NCBI GenBank assembly: GCA_046263755.1
Contig: JBJYZC010000004.1
Location: 124,001-188,000 of the forward strand
DNA from: Lachnocurva sp029100405
GTDB taxonomy: Bacteria; Bacillota; Clostridia; Lachnospirales; Lachnospiraceae
Direction of reading: 5' to 3'
DNA: 64,000 nt
The notes beneath the pieces are model-generated. The model was not told where the DNA came from, made no database searches, and was given only the letters and a program-made list of their open reading frames with translations. Shown here one piece after another: positions 27,108 through 35,328 of this stretch; the stretch's first letter is position 1; every line of letters starts with the position of its first letter. Position numbers and translations under genes: made by a program.

Positions 27108-27168
27108 GTTGACACCACTTGCATGCTTTTCATGCGTGGTGGCAGATTTGTTGACACTATAATCATTC
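27108..27168. repeat. Partial copy of the MITE-like element (copy B)
   Basis: CACCACTTGCATG and CATGCGTGGTGG form a hairpin, followed by GCAGATTTGTTGACACTATAATCA, here split as in copy A where the corresponding right end is GCAAACTTTTTACACTGTAATCA. The left part of copy A is absent. The copy lies in the 5' region of the DUF1385 gene. Confidence 0.65.
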
Positions 27169-27254
27169 TATCACAGTTTTCACGAGCCTCCAAAGACTGT
27201 CTGCAGTTCTTCTTTTTTAGCTTTCCAAACCGCCGAGACTGCGATGGAGAGACG

Positions 27255-27285
27255 AAAAAAGGGGTTGAGGAAAATCCTCAACCCC
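27255..27285 (-). terminator. rpmE terminator
   Basis: On the minus strand GGGGTTGAGGA, a 3-nt loop and TCCTCAACCCC are followed by TTTTTT, 25 bp after the rpmE stop. Confidence 0.93.
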
Positions 27286-27309
27286 GATCGACCAGATGTT
27301 ACGATTGGA

Positions 27310-27516
27310 TTATTTGTTGTCGAAACCGTACTTCTTGTTGAACTGCTCGATACGTCCGCGAGCCTTGTTAGCCTTCTGCTGTCCGGTATAGAACGGATGG
27401 CACTTGGAGCAAACTTCGACGTGGATGTTTTCCTTGGTAGAACCGGTTACAAATGTGTTGCCACAGTTGCAAGTTACGGTTGCCTGATAGTAATCCGGAT
27501 GGATTCCCTTACGCAT
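27310..27516 (-). CDS. rpmE: 50S ribosomal protein L31
   Basis: A 68-residue ribosomal protein of the large subunit. The zinc-binding (C+) form is indicated by CNCG near residue 16 and CSKC near residue 37, followed by HPFYTGQQK. The ATG at 27516 gives the usual MRKGIHPDY start, with GAGGTG 6 nt upstream; the upstream GTG at 27525 overlaps that site. It has its own promoter and terminator. C+ L31 also acts as a zinc store, so it may respond to zinc; no Zur box was recognised. Confidence 0.97.
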   Translation of the reverse strand: MRKGIHPDYYQATVTCNCGNTFVTGSTKENIHVEVCSKCHPFYTGQQKANKARGRIEQFNKKYGFDNK

Positions 27517-27583
27517 GACTTTCACCTCTTCTAATAAAAAATAAATTCATACTGCTTGCTGTACATCCCGAAACAGCTTTTTA

Positions 27584-27612
27584 AGTATATCACCATGATC
27601 TCTTGTCTGCAA
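27584..27612 (-). promoter_or_regulatory. rpmE promoter
   Basis: On the minus strand TTGCAG, a 17-nt spacer and TATACT, about 70 nt upstream of the rpmE ATG. Confidence 0.7.
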
Positions 27613-27632
27613 GTGGAAAGTAACGTTTTTCC

Positions 27633-27896
27633 CTATTCAATCAATATTTTCTTATAATTTTTATTTTGATCATAAGGCATGGTTTTCAAAGGATCATCAG
27701 ATGGGCTAGTGACATATTCCTCATCGACATTTTCCAAAGGACGCTCTTCCCTTTCTTCCTGTACGCTTTCTTTTGTCGTATCTTGCTTTGATGGAGATTT
27801 TGTATTTTTCTTCCATAACAGTCCAAGACATGATACGGATAAAATAAGTAAGAGTAAAAAAAACAAGACAATCCTTTTTCGCTTCTTTATACTCAT
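27633..27896 (-). CDS. Small single-pass membrane or secreted protein
   Basis: An 87-residue protein with a basic N terminus (MSIKKRKR), a 20-residue hydrophobic helix and a hydrophilic, acidic tail of about 55 residues. The helix contains VSCLG, which might serve as a lipobox, so an exported lipoprotein is an alternative to a membrane-anchored protein. AGGAGAG lies 5-6 nt before the ATG. The sequence is more AT-rich than its neighbours rho and rpmE. I do not recognise it. Confidence 0.6.
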   Translation of the reverse strand: MSIKKRKRIVLFFLLLLILSVSCLGLLWKKNTKSPSKQDTTKESVQEEREERPLENVDEEYVTSPSDDPLKTMPYDQNKNYKKILIE

Positions 27897-28007
27897 ATAA
27901 GCTCTCCTAATTATATGGCTTGTAGCTTACGTAATTGACAGATATTTTAAGTTTTTTAAATGCATTTATGCAATCTTTTTCTTGTATCAGTCAGTTTTTC
28001 CGTATTT

Positions 28008-28036
28008 ATATTATCGCAATTTGATTTGATCGTCAA
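28008..28036 (-). promoter_or_regulatory. Possible promoter of the small membrane protein gene
   Basis: On the minus strand TTGACG, a 17-nt spacer and TAATAT, in the 195-bp AT-rich gap after rho. A second candidate (TTGCAT, 18 nt, TAAAAT) lies closer to the gene. Confidence 0.45.
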
Positions 28037-28091
28037 TTATATTGAATATCATTCAAGTATAACTACAATTCCTTCTCTAATTATTCCGGTC

Positions 28092-30026
28092 TTACAGCAT
28101 TCTCTTCCGAAGAATCAGTTTGACCAGGTCTCCATTATTTCTGGTATGGGTCAGCATATTGAGGACCTGTTCTGTGGCTTCATCCCGCCGCAGGTTATTG
28201 ACCAGACCACGACGTACGATATCCATAGCTGCCCGTTCTTCGCGTGACAAAAGAAGATCATCCCGTCTGGTCGAGGACTGGGACAGATCGATGGCGGGGA
28301 AGATCCTCCGCTCAGACATCTTCCGATCCAGGATCAGTTCCATGTTACCGGTACCTTTAAATTCCTCATAGACGACATCGTCCATCTTCGATCCGGTATT
28401 GACCAGGGCTGTTGCCAGAATGGTCAGGGAACCGCCCTCTCTCATATTCCGGGCAGCACCGAAGAAGCGCTTGGGCATATGCAGAGCCGTCGGATCCAGA
28501 CCACCGGACAAGGTCTTTCCGGATGGCGGAACCGTAAGATTATAGGCCCTGGCCAGACGGGTAATCGAGTCGAGAAGGATCATGACATCCTTTCCCTGCT
28601 CCACCAAACGCTTGGCGCGCTCGATCGTCATTTCCGAAACCCGCTTGTGGTGCTCCGGCAGCTCATCGAAAGTCGAATAGATGACTTCCACATTTCCGCC
28701 CTCAATCGACTCCTTCATGTCCGTAACTTCCTCCGGACGCTCATCGATGAGAAGTACAATGATATGCATGTCCGGTTGAGACATCTTTACGGACTTGGCA
28801 ACTTCCTTCAAAAGGGTCGTTTTTCCGGCCTTAGGCTGGGAAACGATCATGCCTCTCTGTCCCTTTCCGATCGGAGAAAAGAGATCGACGATCCGCATCG
28901 CCGGGCTGCAGCCCTCATATTCCAGCCGAATCCTCTCATTCGGAAAGATGGGGGTCATGTCTTCAAATTTAGACCGATGGGATGCCTGGTCCGGATTCAT
29001 CCCATTCATGGTGTCCACGAAGAGAAGTGCCCCGTATTTATCATTCGGATTATTCTTCCGGGTCTTTCCGGTGATCACATCACCGGTCCGCATATTGAAG
29101 CGGCGGATCTGAGAAGGTGATACATAGACATCATTTTCACCCGGCATATAATTATCGCTGCGAAGGAAACCATAACCCTCCGGCATAATTTCCAGAATTC
29201 CGGAAATTGCTTTGGCGTCTCTGTACTGGGAGATCTCCTCTGCCGCCTTCTCGTCTCTGGCAGCCTGGCGTTCTGCCCGGCTTTCCTCCCGGTGGGAAGG
29301 GGTCATCACTTCTCTCTGGCTTTCCGCCTGTTTTTCCTTACTGTCCCCGGCCTTTTGCTCTGTCTCCGGCTTAGGACCGGCCGCAGCAGGCTCCACCCTT
29401 GCATGTGCCGGGGAAACAGCCTCCGTTTTCTTATGAGCAAGAGGAATCTCTCCGGATTGTGGGTGGGCGGCAGGAATTCTATCAGTCTTGGAATGAGAAG
29501 CCGGATGATCCTCTCCCTTCTTTCGCTTTCCTGTCACCTGCCGTTCGGTCCGCTTCTTTCGGCCCTTCTCATTTTTCTCAGCTTTCGGTTTTCTTCCTCT
29601 CTTTTTTGTTTCCGGCTTCTTTATCTCTGCTTCCGTCTCTGATTTTACTTCCGGCTTTTCTGCCTTTTCGTGGTTTTTGTCTATATCCGTATTGGAAGTC
29701 TTTGACTTTGTCCCGGCTTCTGCCTTTTTCTCTTCTGCCTTCGGCTCAGTCGAAGTATTAGCCTTCTTTGTCTCAGTCTTCTCTGATTCGGCCTTCTTTG
29801 CCTCAGTCTTCTCTGCTTCGGCCTTCTTTGCATCCGCCTTTTTGGCTTCTTCGTCCTTGGCTTTGGCCTTCTTCGCCTCCGCATCAATGACATCCTGCTT
29901 CAGCATCACCTCGATCAGCTCGTCCTTCTTCAGTCGGGAGATTCCGCGGATTCCCCTGCTCTTCGCCAGATCTCTCAAAACGACTGCGGACAGCGTCTCA
30001 TATTTTTCCTTCATACTTCCTGCCAT
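28092..30026 (-). CDS. rho: Transcription termination factor Rho with long charged insert
   Basis: A 644-residue hexameric RNA-dependent ATPase that ends transcription. The N-terminal SAP-like helical domain (LRDLAKSRG, LKKDELIEVML) is followed by a low-complexity Lys/Ala/Glu-rich insert of about 220 residues. The RNA-binding cold-shock fold then begins at SGILEIMPEGYGFLR (about residue 275). The ATPase domain has QPKAGKTTL (Walker A) and VLLIDERPEE (Walker B region); the Q-loop and R-loop regions are intact (LDSITRLARAYN, SGKTLSGG). B. subtilis Rho is about 430 residues, so the insert accounts for the extra length. The ATG at 30026 has AAGGAA upstream. It follows pilT by 45 bp with no terminator between. 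Confidence 0.95.
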   Translation of the reverse strand: MAGSMKEKYETLSAVVLRDLAKSRGIRGISRLKKDELIEVMLKQDVIDAEAKKAKAKDEEAKKADAKKAEAEKTEAKKAESEKTETKKANTSTEPKAEEKKAEAGTKSKTSNTDIDKNHEKAEKPEVKSETEAEIKKPETKKRGRKPKAEKNEKGRKKRTERQVTGKRKKGEDHPASHSKTDRIPAAHPQSGEIPLAHKKTEAVSPAHARVEPAAAGPKPETEQKAGDSKEKQAESQREVMTPSHREESRAERQAARDEKAAEEISQYRDAKAISGILEIMPEGYGFLRSDNYMPGENDVYVSPSQIRRFNMRTGDVITGKTRKNNPNDKYGALLFVDTMNGMNPDQASHRSKFEDMTPIFPNERIRLEYEGCSPAMRIVDLFSPIGKGQRGMIVSQPKAGKTTLLKEVAKSVKMSQPDMHIIVLLIDERPEEVTDMKESIEGGNVEVIYSTFDELPEHHKRVSEMTIERAKRLVEQGKDVMILLDSITRLARAYNLTVPPSGKTLSGGLDPTALHMPKRFFGAARNMREGGSLTILATALVNTGSKMDDVVYEEFKGTGNMELILDRKMSERRIFPAIDLSQSSTRRDDLLLSREERAAMDIVRRGLVNNLRRDEATEQVLNMLTHTRNNGDLVKLILRKRML

Positions 30027-30071
30027 ACGATTTCCTTGTTTTTATCCTTTCCCGAAACTTCTTTTTATTTA

Positions 30072-31133
30072 TTACAATTTTCTCTCCAGATTCTCCGGAT
30101 GAGACGCCTTCTCCATCAGGGTATCCTTCGTGATCCTGCCTGCCCGGTAATAGTCCAAAAGACAATTGTCCATGGTCTGCATTTCTCTGTCACCGGCGAT
30201 CACCGCATCGATTTGGAAGATCTTGTCGGTCCGGATCATATTGCGGATGGCCGGATTCACCATCATAATCTCAAATGCCGGAAGCAGATCCCCATCCACA
30301 GTGGGGATCAGCTGCTGGGATATCACAGCCGTAAGGACCATGGAAAGCTGAACCGCAATCTGTCTCTGCTGCTCCGCCGGGAAGACATCTATGATCCGGT
30401 TAATGGTATTCGCAGCCCCCATGGTATGCAGGGTAGAGAAGATTAAATGGCCGGTCTCCGCCGCCGTCATGGCCGTTGCAATCGTTTCATAATCCCGCAT
30501 TTCTCCTAAAAGAATAACATCCGGACTCTGACGGAGGGTCGATCGCAGTCCGGTCAGATAACTCTCCGTATCGATATGAATTTCTCTCTGACTGATCAGG
30601 CTCTTATCATGCTTATGGAGATATTCGATCGGATCTTCCAGAGTAATGATATTCCGGGCCATATTGCGATTGATATCGTCGATAATGCAGGCCAGAGTCG
30701 TGGACTTTCCGCTTCCGGCAGGCCCGGTCACAAGGACCATGCCCTTATTTAATGCTCCGAGCTTTATCACCTGTTTTGGAATATGGAGTTTCTCTGCATT
30801 CGGAATCTCATAGGTTATGACACGGACCACAGCTGCCAGAGACCCTCTCTGCTTATATGCATTGATCCGGAAACGGGACAGCCCTTTCACAGAGAAGGAG
30901 AAATCATCATCTCCCTCTTTGAGAAGTAAGTCCATGGGTCTCTTTGCTAGTGTGTAGATCTCTCGGATCAGATCCTCGCAGTCCGTTGCATTTAAGGCAT
31001 TCTCTGTCAGATTACCATCTGCCGAGATCCGCCCGTGAAGCCGCATGGTTACGGCATGGCCGGCGACAATGAAAATGTCTGTCGCCCCCTCTTTCACGGC
31101 AGTTTGTAAGATATTATCTGCTCTTTCTGCCAT
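30072..31133 (-). CDS. PilT-type secretion/twitching ATPase
   Basis: A 353-residue hexameric ATPase of the PilT/GspE superfamily. Walker A is GPAGSGKST near residue 130, the Asp box is EDPIEYLH near 158, Walker B is ILLGEMRD near 200 and the His box is TGHLIFSTLHT near 222, which is the pattern of retraction ATPases (PilT). In type IV pili PilT depolymerises pilin at the inner face of the membrane. The ATG at 31133 has AAGGAG 6 nt upstream and overlaps the stop of the previous gene (TAATG), so translation is coupled. No PilB or prepilin is seen in the window, so whether it drives pilus retraction or powers a different assembly is open. Confidence 0.88.
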   Translation of the reverse strand: MAERADNILQTAVKEGATDIFIVAGHAVTMRLHGRISADGNLTENALNATDCEDLIREIYTLAKRPMDLLLKEGDDDFSFSVKGLSRFRINAYKQRGSLAAVVRVITYEIPNAEKLHIPKQVIKLGALNKGMVLVTGPAGSGKSTTLACIIDDINRNMARNIITLEDPIEYLHKHDKSLISQREIHIDTESYLTGLRSTLRQSPDVILLGEMRDYETIATAMTAAETGHLIFSTLHTMGAANTINRIIDVFPAEQQRQIAVQLSMVLTAVISQQLIPTVDGDLLPAFEIMMVNPAIRNMIRTDKIFQIDAVIAGDREMQTMDNCLLDYYRAGRITKDTLMEKASHPENLERKL

Positions 31134-31540
31134 TATTTCTCCTTCCCCCAAGGCATACCCTTCACGGTATCCTCTCCTGTCTCCTCAGACGAAATGGTTT
31201 TCCATTCCCGGATCTCATAGGAACTTCCTCCGTCCGGCCGGACCGCCATAACTTCCAGTTTTTCCTTTGGGCTCACCGGAATGGAAAAAGTAACTTTCGC
31301 TTCTTCCTTGCCTGCCCCTGCGTCCTGATTCAGATCTCTTAGTTTCTCTTCTGCCTGATTTTCCGCGACAACATATGCCTGTCTGGATTCCTTCTGCAAT
31401 TTCTCATTCCTAAGGGATTGTCTTGATGTGATCAGCGATAAAACCGATAAGGTGATAAGACTTAGTAAAATGTAAACCGAAAATAAAAGTGGAAGCCCGA
31501 GTCGGTAGACTCCGGCAACTGCAGATTTTCTATTCTTCAT
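31133..31540 (-). CDS. Membrane-anchored pilus-cluster protein (pseudopilin-like)
   Basis: About 135 residues with one N-terminal transmembrane helix (residues about 14-36) and a helical then beta-rich extracellular part. It lacks the type III signal (G/FxxxxE). The beta-rich C-terminal part (TFSIPVSPKEKLEVMAV) is minor-pilin-like. It overlaps pilT by TAATG and the upstream gene by about 10 bp, so all three are coupled. The start could be the ATG at 31549 or 31540; the latter has better spacing from AAGGA. Function inferred only from neighbours. Confidence 0.6.
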   Translation of the reverse strand: MKNRKSAVAGVYRLGLPLLFSVYILLSLITLSVLSLITSRQSLRNEKLQKESRQAYVVAENQAEEKLRDLNQDAGAGKEEAKVTFSIPVSPKEKLEVMAVRPDGGSSYEIREWKTISSEETGEDTVKGMPWGKEK

Positions 31541-32066
31541 ATCGACCATCTTCCTTCGAAAAATAATGGCGGATCTCTTCCTGGTCGATCTTTTTCCCGG
31601 AATTCTTCTTTTTCAATACAGAATTCCCAGAAGCTTCTTTGGCAGCTTCTTTCAAGACCGAGATTCGTCCATGAAGCATTCCATCCTTATCCAATCGGTA
31701 ATTGATCTGAATCTGAAAGGCAGTATCCTTCTTCGAATCTGAATCCTCCATCCGAATGAGCCGGTCCTGCCCTCGAAGGCTCTTTTGGATCTCACAATCC
31801 GGATAGGTTTTTTTCAAAAATTGAAGAAATTCTTCTTCGGAATCAGAAGCCCGGATCAGGGCATCTGTATTCTGAATCCATCGATCTGCAATTCCCTGAT
31901 CCTCTGCCTCCCCGGAAAGCTCCCTGGCTTTCAAATTGACCCTTAGAATGACGCCGAGTCCAAAGACCAGAATCAAAAGAACCAGAGTGATTTCCAGGAG
32001 GAAGAGCCAGGAATAGCGGTTTTGCTTCCCTTCTTTTTGATAGCCTTGATCATCCCAAAATTTCAT
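31530..32066 (-). CDS. Membrane-anchored pilus-cluster protein
   Basis: A 178-residue protein with one transmembrane helix (about residues 19-42) and a soluble domain of about 130 residues (FQIQINYRLDKDGMLHGRISV gives an extended beta section). There is no prepilin peptidase motif, but the layout matches PilV/PulI-like minor components. It overlaps its neighbours on both sides by a few bases. I do not recognise a family. Confidence 0.6.
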   Translation of the reverse strand: MKFWDDQGYQKEGKQNRYSWLFLLEITLVLLILVFGLGVILRVNLKARELSGEAEDQGIADRWIQNTDALIRASDSEEEFLQFLKKTYPDCEIQKSLRGQDRLIRMEDSDSKKDTAFQIQINYRLDKDGMLHGRISVLKEAAKEASGNSVLKKKNSGKKIDQEEIRHYFSKEDGRYEE

Positions 32067-32551
32067 TGGCCATCACCCCCTGTTCTTACAGGGATATAGA
32101 TGGTCCGGCTCCTGCCCTTGTCGTCCTTTAATTCACAGCATAAGAGCCGGTCCTTTTCCATCCTCATTTTCCAGGAAGAGAGCTCTGCGATCTCATTTCC
32201 TGCCTGAGGCGACAGATTCGCCCCGCTTCCTGCATACATTTCCATCAATTTTCCCTGATAGAGATAGAGGATGGTCCGATAAGAACTTCCATTGACCTCA
32301 TCCGACAGCTGAAGGGCATCCGAATCGCCGAATGATATGATCTGAACCTCATTCTGACTGTCATGGCTTCGAACCTTCTGTCTCAGATAAGCATCGATCG
32401 TTTCTGTTTGAAATCCGGACCTGCTCTTCTGATTGGTTCTCTGAAAAAAGCGGATGCCGAAAAGTGTCAGATAAGCAGAGAGAAAGATCAAAAGGAGAAA
32501 GACCAGAGTCGGAAAAAAATGCGTCAGATATACCGTTTCCTTTCTTTTCAT
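32063..32551 (-). CDS. DUF4860-like membrane-anchored protein
   Basis: A 162-residue protein with one transmembrane helix (residues about 10-34) and a globular part in which YRTILYLYQGKLMEMYA and the later SWKMRMEKDRLLCCEL recall DUF4860 proteins, which occur in clostridial pilus-like operons. GGGAGG lies 6 nt before the ATG. It overlaps the next gene by 4 bp. Function unknown. Confidence 0.65.
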   Translation of the reverse strand: MKRKETVYLTHFFPTLVFLLLIFLSAYLTLFGIRFFQRTNQKSRSGFQTETIDAYLRQKVRSHDSQNEVQIISFGDSDALQLSDEVNGSSYRTILYLYQGKLMEMYAGSGANLSPQAGNEIAELSSWKMRMEKDRLLCCELKDDKGRSRTIYIPVRTGGDGQ

Positions 32552-32554
32552 CTC

Positions 32555-32869
32555 TTACCTCCCCCGATCCACGATCGTTACATAAGGCCGGATATTCGAC
32601 CCGCGCAAGGAATAATTTACCTGAAAACGCTTCTTGTCATAGGTCAGACCGAACTGCTTCTCGAGAACCGAAAGGTCCGAAGGATAGCTTCCTTCTCTCG
32701 CATAATAAGCTGTGATCTCTTCATTGACCGCCCTCTTAAGAGTCGCCTTTTCTCTCTTTTCATCCCCTTTCGAGAAGGAAAATAAGGCAAAGACAAAGAA
32801 GACCAGAAGAGAAATATAGACCAGGACTTTACACAGCTGCAATTTCTCTATTTTACCGGTTTCCGTCAT
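32555..32869 (-). CDS. Small membrane-anchored pilus-cluster protein
   Basis: A 104-residue protein with one transmembrane helix (about residues 14-34) followed by LKRAVNEEITAYYAREGSYP, a pattern common just after the pilin helix (the EGSYPSDLSVL stretch resembles the alpha-1/beta junction of pseudopilins). No prepilin cleavage site is seen. AAAGGAG lies 5-6 nt before the ATG. It sits 10 bp after the GspF gene. Confidence 0.6.
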   Translation of the reverse strand: MTETGKIEKLQLCKVLVYISLLVFFVFALFSFSKGDEKREKATLKRAVNEEITAYYAREGSYPSDLSVLEKQFGLTYDKKRFQVNYSLRGSNIRPYVTIVDRGR

Positions 32870-32879
32870 GGCATCTCCT

Positions 32880-33917
32880 TTAAAGCGTACTCAAAATAGA
32901 AAGCATGGGAAGCATGACAGAGATCAGGATCAAAGCCGCCGCACCGGAAAGAACGGCGATCATGATGGGTTCCACCCGATTCACTCTTCTGACCGCAGCT
33001 TCGTCTACCTTTTCCTGATAGTCATTTGCGATCTCATTGAAGGTCTGATCCAGACTTCCGGTTGTCTCTGCAATCGTGATCCTTCTCAGATCCCGGCGGT
33101 CATAGAAGCCACTTTCTCTTAAGGCTTCCGAAAGACTGGCTCCCGTTTCCAGGGAAGCCTTACATTTCTGAAGAAGGGGCAGAAATTCACTGTCCGGCTC
33201 GGCTTCCTCTGCCATGAGAAGGCCCTCTTCACCAGAGAGGCCGGTTGATGCGGCCATAGAAAGGATGCCGGTCAGACGGCAGACATAGAGGTTTTTCCGA
33301 TCCTCTTTGCTGCCCCAGAAGACACCGGCTCCAAGATCCGCTGTATTCTTAGATTTCCGAAGCTGGAAAGCAATCAGGAAAAGAAAGACAAGAATCAGAA
33401 GAAGCAGAAGGAAAAGGCCATATTGACCCAGGAAGACGCCAAGATTCAATAAAACTCTCTGCAGGCCGGTCATTTCCATGCCAAGACCAGAATATGCACT
33501 CCGAAAGACCGGCATGACAAAAATCAGGACCAGAGCCAGAATTATAGTCATGGCAAAAGTAATGAGAAAAGGATAAAAAACTGCATTCCTTACGCTTCTT
33601 CGCAAGGCATATTCTCTGTCATCGTCTTCTTTCAGGCGAAGCAGGACCGAATCCAGGTGGCCGGTTCTCTCGCCCAGGCGGACGGATCGGATCATGCGGT
33701 CCGGAAAAATGCCGGCAGCTTTCATGGCTTCGGACAGATCGCCTCCAACCTCTAAGATTTCAAGCATTCGATCCAGGATCTCTTGATCTTCCTCTTTCTT
33801 TGCATCTTTCCGTAAAATGCGGATGCCCGTTTCCGGTGTCATGCCGGCTTCCAGAACCTGGGCCATTTGCTCGGGAAAATCTGCAAACAGCGGATTCCTC
33901 ATCTGATTCTTATTCAT
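32880..33917 (-). CDS. Type II secretion/type IV pilus inner-membrane protein (GspF/PilC family)
   Basis: A 345-residue platform protein with the usual duplicated T2SSF domain and three transmembrane helices (about residues 115-140, 160-190, 315-340). Each repeat opens with the typical pattern: AQVLEAGMTPETGIRIL in the N-terminal half and LLQKCKASLETGASLSEAL in the C-terminal half. In pili it links the ATPase to the pilin pool. The ATG at 33917 is preferred because GAGG lies 6 nt upstream; a TTG at 33932 opens the same frame. It is 20 bp after the transglutaminase-like gene. Confidence 0.88.
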   Translation of the reverse strand: MNKNQMRNPLFADFPEQMAQVLEAGMTPETGIRILRKDAKKEEDQEILDRMLEILEVGGDLSEAMKAAGIFPDRMIRSVRLGERTGHLDSVLLRLKEDDDREYALRRSVRNAVFYPFLITFAMTIILALVLIFVMPVFRSAYSGLGMEMTGLQRVLLNLGVFLGQYGLFLLLLLILVFLFLIAFQLRKSKNTADLGAGVFWGSKEDRKNLYVCRLTGILSMAASTGLSGEEGLLMAEEAEPDSEFLPLLQKCKASLETGASLSEALRESGFYDRRDLRRITIAETTGSLDQTFNEIANDYQEKVDEAAVRRVNRVEPIMIAVLSGAAALILISVMLPMLSILSTL

Positions 33918-33937
33918 AATCTTCCTCATCAACGATT

Positions 33938-34936
33938 CTAATAATTATAGCTCAGCGTGTAATTCTTGCCGTCTCCGATGTATTTCTTTACCGAGGATGC
34001 CGAATTGTTGGCTCCAAGCGTCGGATCCACAAGAGTCCAGTCTTTTCCGTCGAAGCGGATGGCCTCGTCGATCCAGCCGGTCTCCCTGGTCCAGACCGAG
34101 ATCCAGGCATGGTAGACAGAGCCGGAATAACCGACCTCAAGTTTGGTCGGCACTCCCTGTGACCGAAGCATGGCCACGGTCAGACTTGCATAATCCAGGC
34201 AGATCCCCTTCTTTGTTTTCAGGGTCGTATCCGGATCCGGCAGATAATTCAAAGGAATATTCTCAGCCAAAGCATCGTCGTATTTTATGGTTTTTATAAC
34301 AAAGTGGTATACATTTCTTATAAAATCGAGATCGTCCGAAGACCGGTCAGACAGCTCCTGTCCTTTTTTGACTGCCTGATCGTCCGCCCGATAATCGCAG
34401 TACTGGTTGGGATAAAGATAAGGCGTAAACTCATTTTCCAGCTGAACATCAAAGGTCTGCGATAAGCCGATGGCATAGGTCTTTCCGCTCACATGCTCCA
34501 GAACCTGGATCGAATAGTTTCCGTCGCCGCCGGTCAGAGGAATGCCTTCAAAGGATCCGATTTGCAGAGGATAGGGGTTTCGGCTTCCATCCGGATTGGT
34601 CATCTGCACCTGGACCCGGTCCGCAGTCCCTGTATATTTGACGCATACATAGCCCTTTTTTGTATTGGATGCGTCCACTTGTATTTTCCCGTCAGACCCT
34701 GTCCAGACCGTAAGACCGGGGGTCTCCGTCATAAGAATATTTGTCACAGTTTCCCGTTTTCCCCCGGAATGCGTGGAATTTGAATCCACCTTACCGGCGC
34801 TCTGTTTGCCCGTCTCCGTCGGAGAATGACCGATCGGTTTTGATTTCGAGCTACAGGCCACAAAAAACAGGCAAAAAAGGAGAATCGATGACAAAAATCT
34901 GACACGGGATCGTCTTAATAAATCACCGGGTCTCAC
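33938..34936 (-). CDS. Transglutaminase-like domain lipoprotein
   Basis: About 332 residues with a signal peptide and lipobox FVAC at about residue 29, so it is probably a surface lipoprotein. After a Ser/Thr-rich spacer and a beta domain comes a transglutaminase-like core: the Cys in KKGICLDYASL, the His in VYHAWISVW and the Asp in LVDPTLGAN make the expected Cys-His-Asp triad in order. Such proteins act as proteases or cross-linkers of surface proteins. TTG at 34939 or GTG at 34936 may start translation; GTG sits 7-8 nt after AAAGGA. It is the first gene of the pilus-like operon, and a promoter lies at 35003-35031. Confidence 0.8.
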   Translation of the reverse strand: MRPGDLLRRSRVRFLSSILLFCLFFVACSSKSKPIGHSPTETGKQSAGKVDSNSTHSGGKRETVTNILMTETPGLTVWTGSDGKIQVDASNTKKGYVCVKYTGTADRVQVQMTNPDGSRNPYPLQIGSFEGIPLTGGDGNYSIQVLEHVSGKTYAIGLSQTFDVQLENEFTPYLYPNQYCDYRADDQAVKKGQELSDRSSDDLDFIRNVYHFVIKTIKYDDALAENIPLNYLPDPDTTLKTKKGICLDYASLTVAMLRSQGVPTKLEVGYSGSVYHAWISVWTRETGWIDEAIRFDGKDWTLVDPTLGANNSASSVKKYIGDGKNYTLSYNY

Positions 34937-35002
34937 CAAAATGTCCTTTCAAAATTTCTTTGGGGGTAGTTTGCATTTTCTGTCAAAGGAATTGCTTTTC
35001 TT

Positions 35003-35031
35003 ATCATATACTTAATTTTAAGTGAATTCAA
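35003..35031 (-). promoter_or_regulatory. Promoter of the transglutaminase/pilus-like operon
   Basis: On the minus strand TTGAAT, a 17-nt spacer and TATGAT, about 70 nt before the first gene. No riboswitch is recognised in the short leader. Confidence 0.65.
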
Positions 35032-35070
35032 TCTTGGAATAAGGGGGGCTCTTTTGAAAATGAGTCAAAT

Positions 35071-35194
35071 TTCACCTTTTCATCAAGGTGATCTTCACAG
35101 CAGATATCGATATATGAAATTTCCTACATTTATTTGCATACTTCACCTGTTCATCAAGGCGGTTTTTACGGCAGATATCGATATATGAAATCCA
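35071..35194. repeat. Two-copy direct repeat of about 53 bp
   Basis: Copies at about 35071-35123 and 35142-35194 share TTCACC-TTCATCAAGG and GCAGATATCGATATATGAAAT with about 85 percent identity. Each contains a small hairpin (CACCTT/AAGGTG in the first) and the palindrome ATATCGATAT. A fragment of the same sequence in inverted orientation occurs near 35250. No gene is supported here. Confidence 0.7.
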
Positions 35195-35328
35195 GATAAA
35201 ATGATTGCTATCAAGAGGACCTAATTTACGCAATATTTTGGAGAAAATTCCATATATCGATTTCATCTACCGGTAAGCTTGACAACAGCCAATTGATATC
35301 CAATGACCGACACTTGGTCTATTGCTAC

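Noticed and set aside
35072..35266. Minus-strand open frame across the direct repeats
   Set aside because: It translates the repeat itself, has no ribosome-binding site and no recognisable domain.
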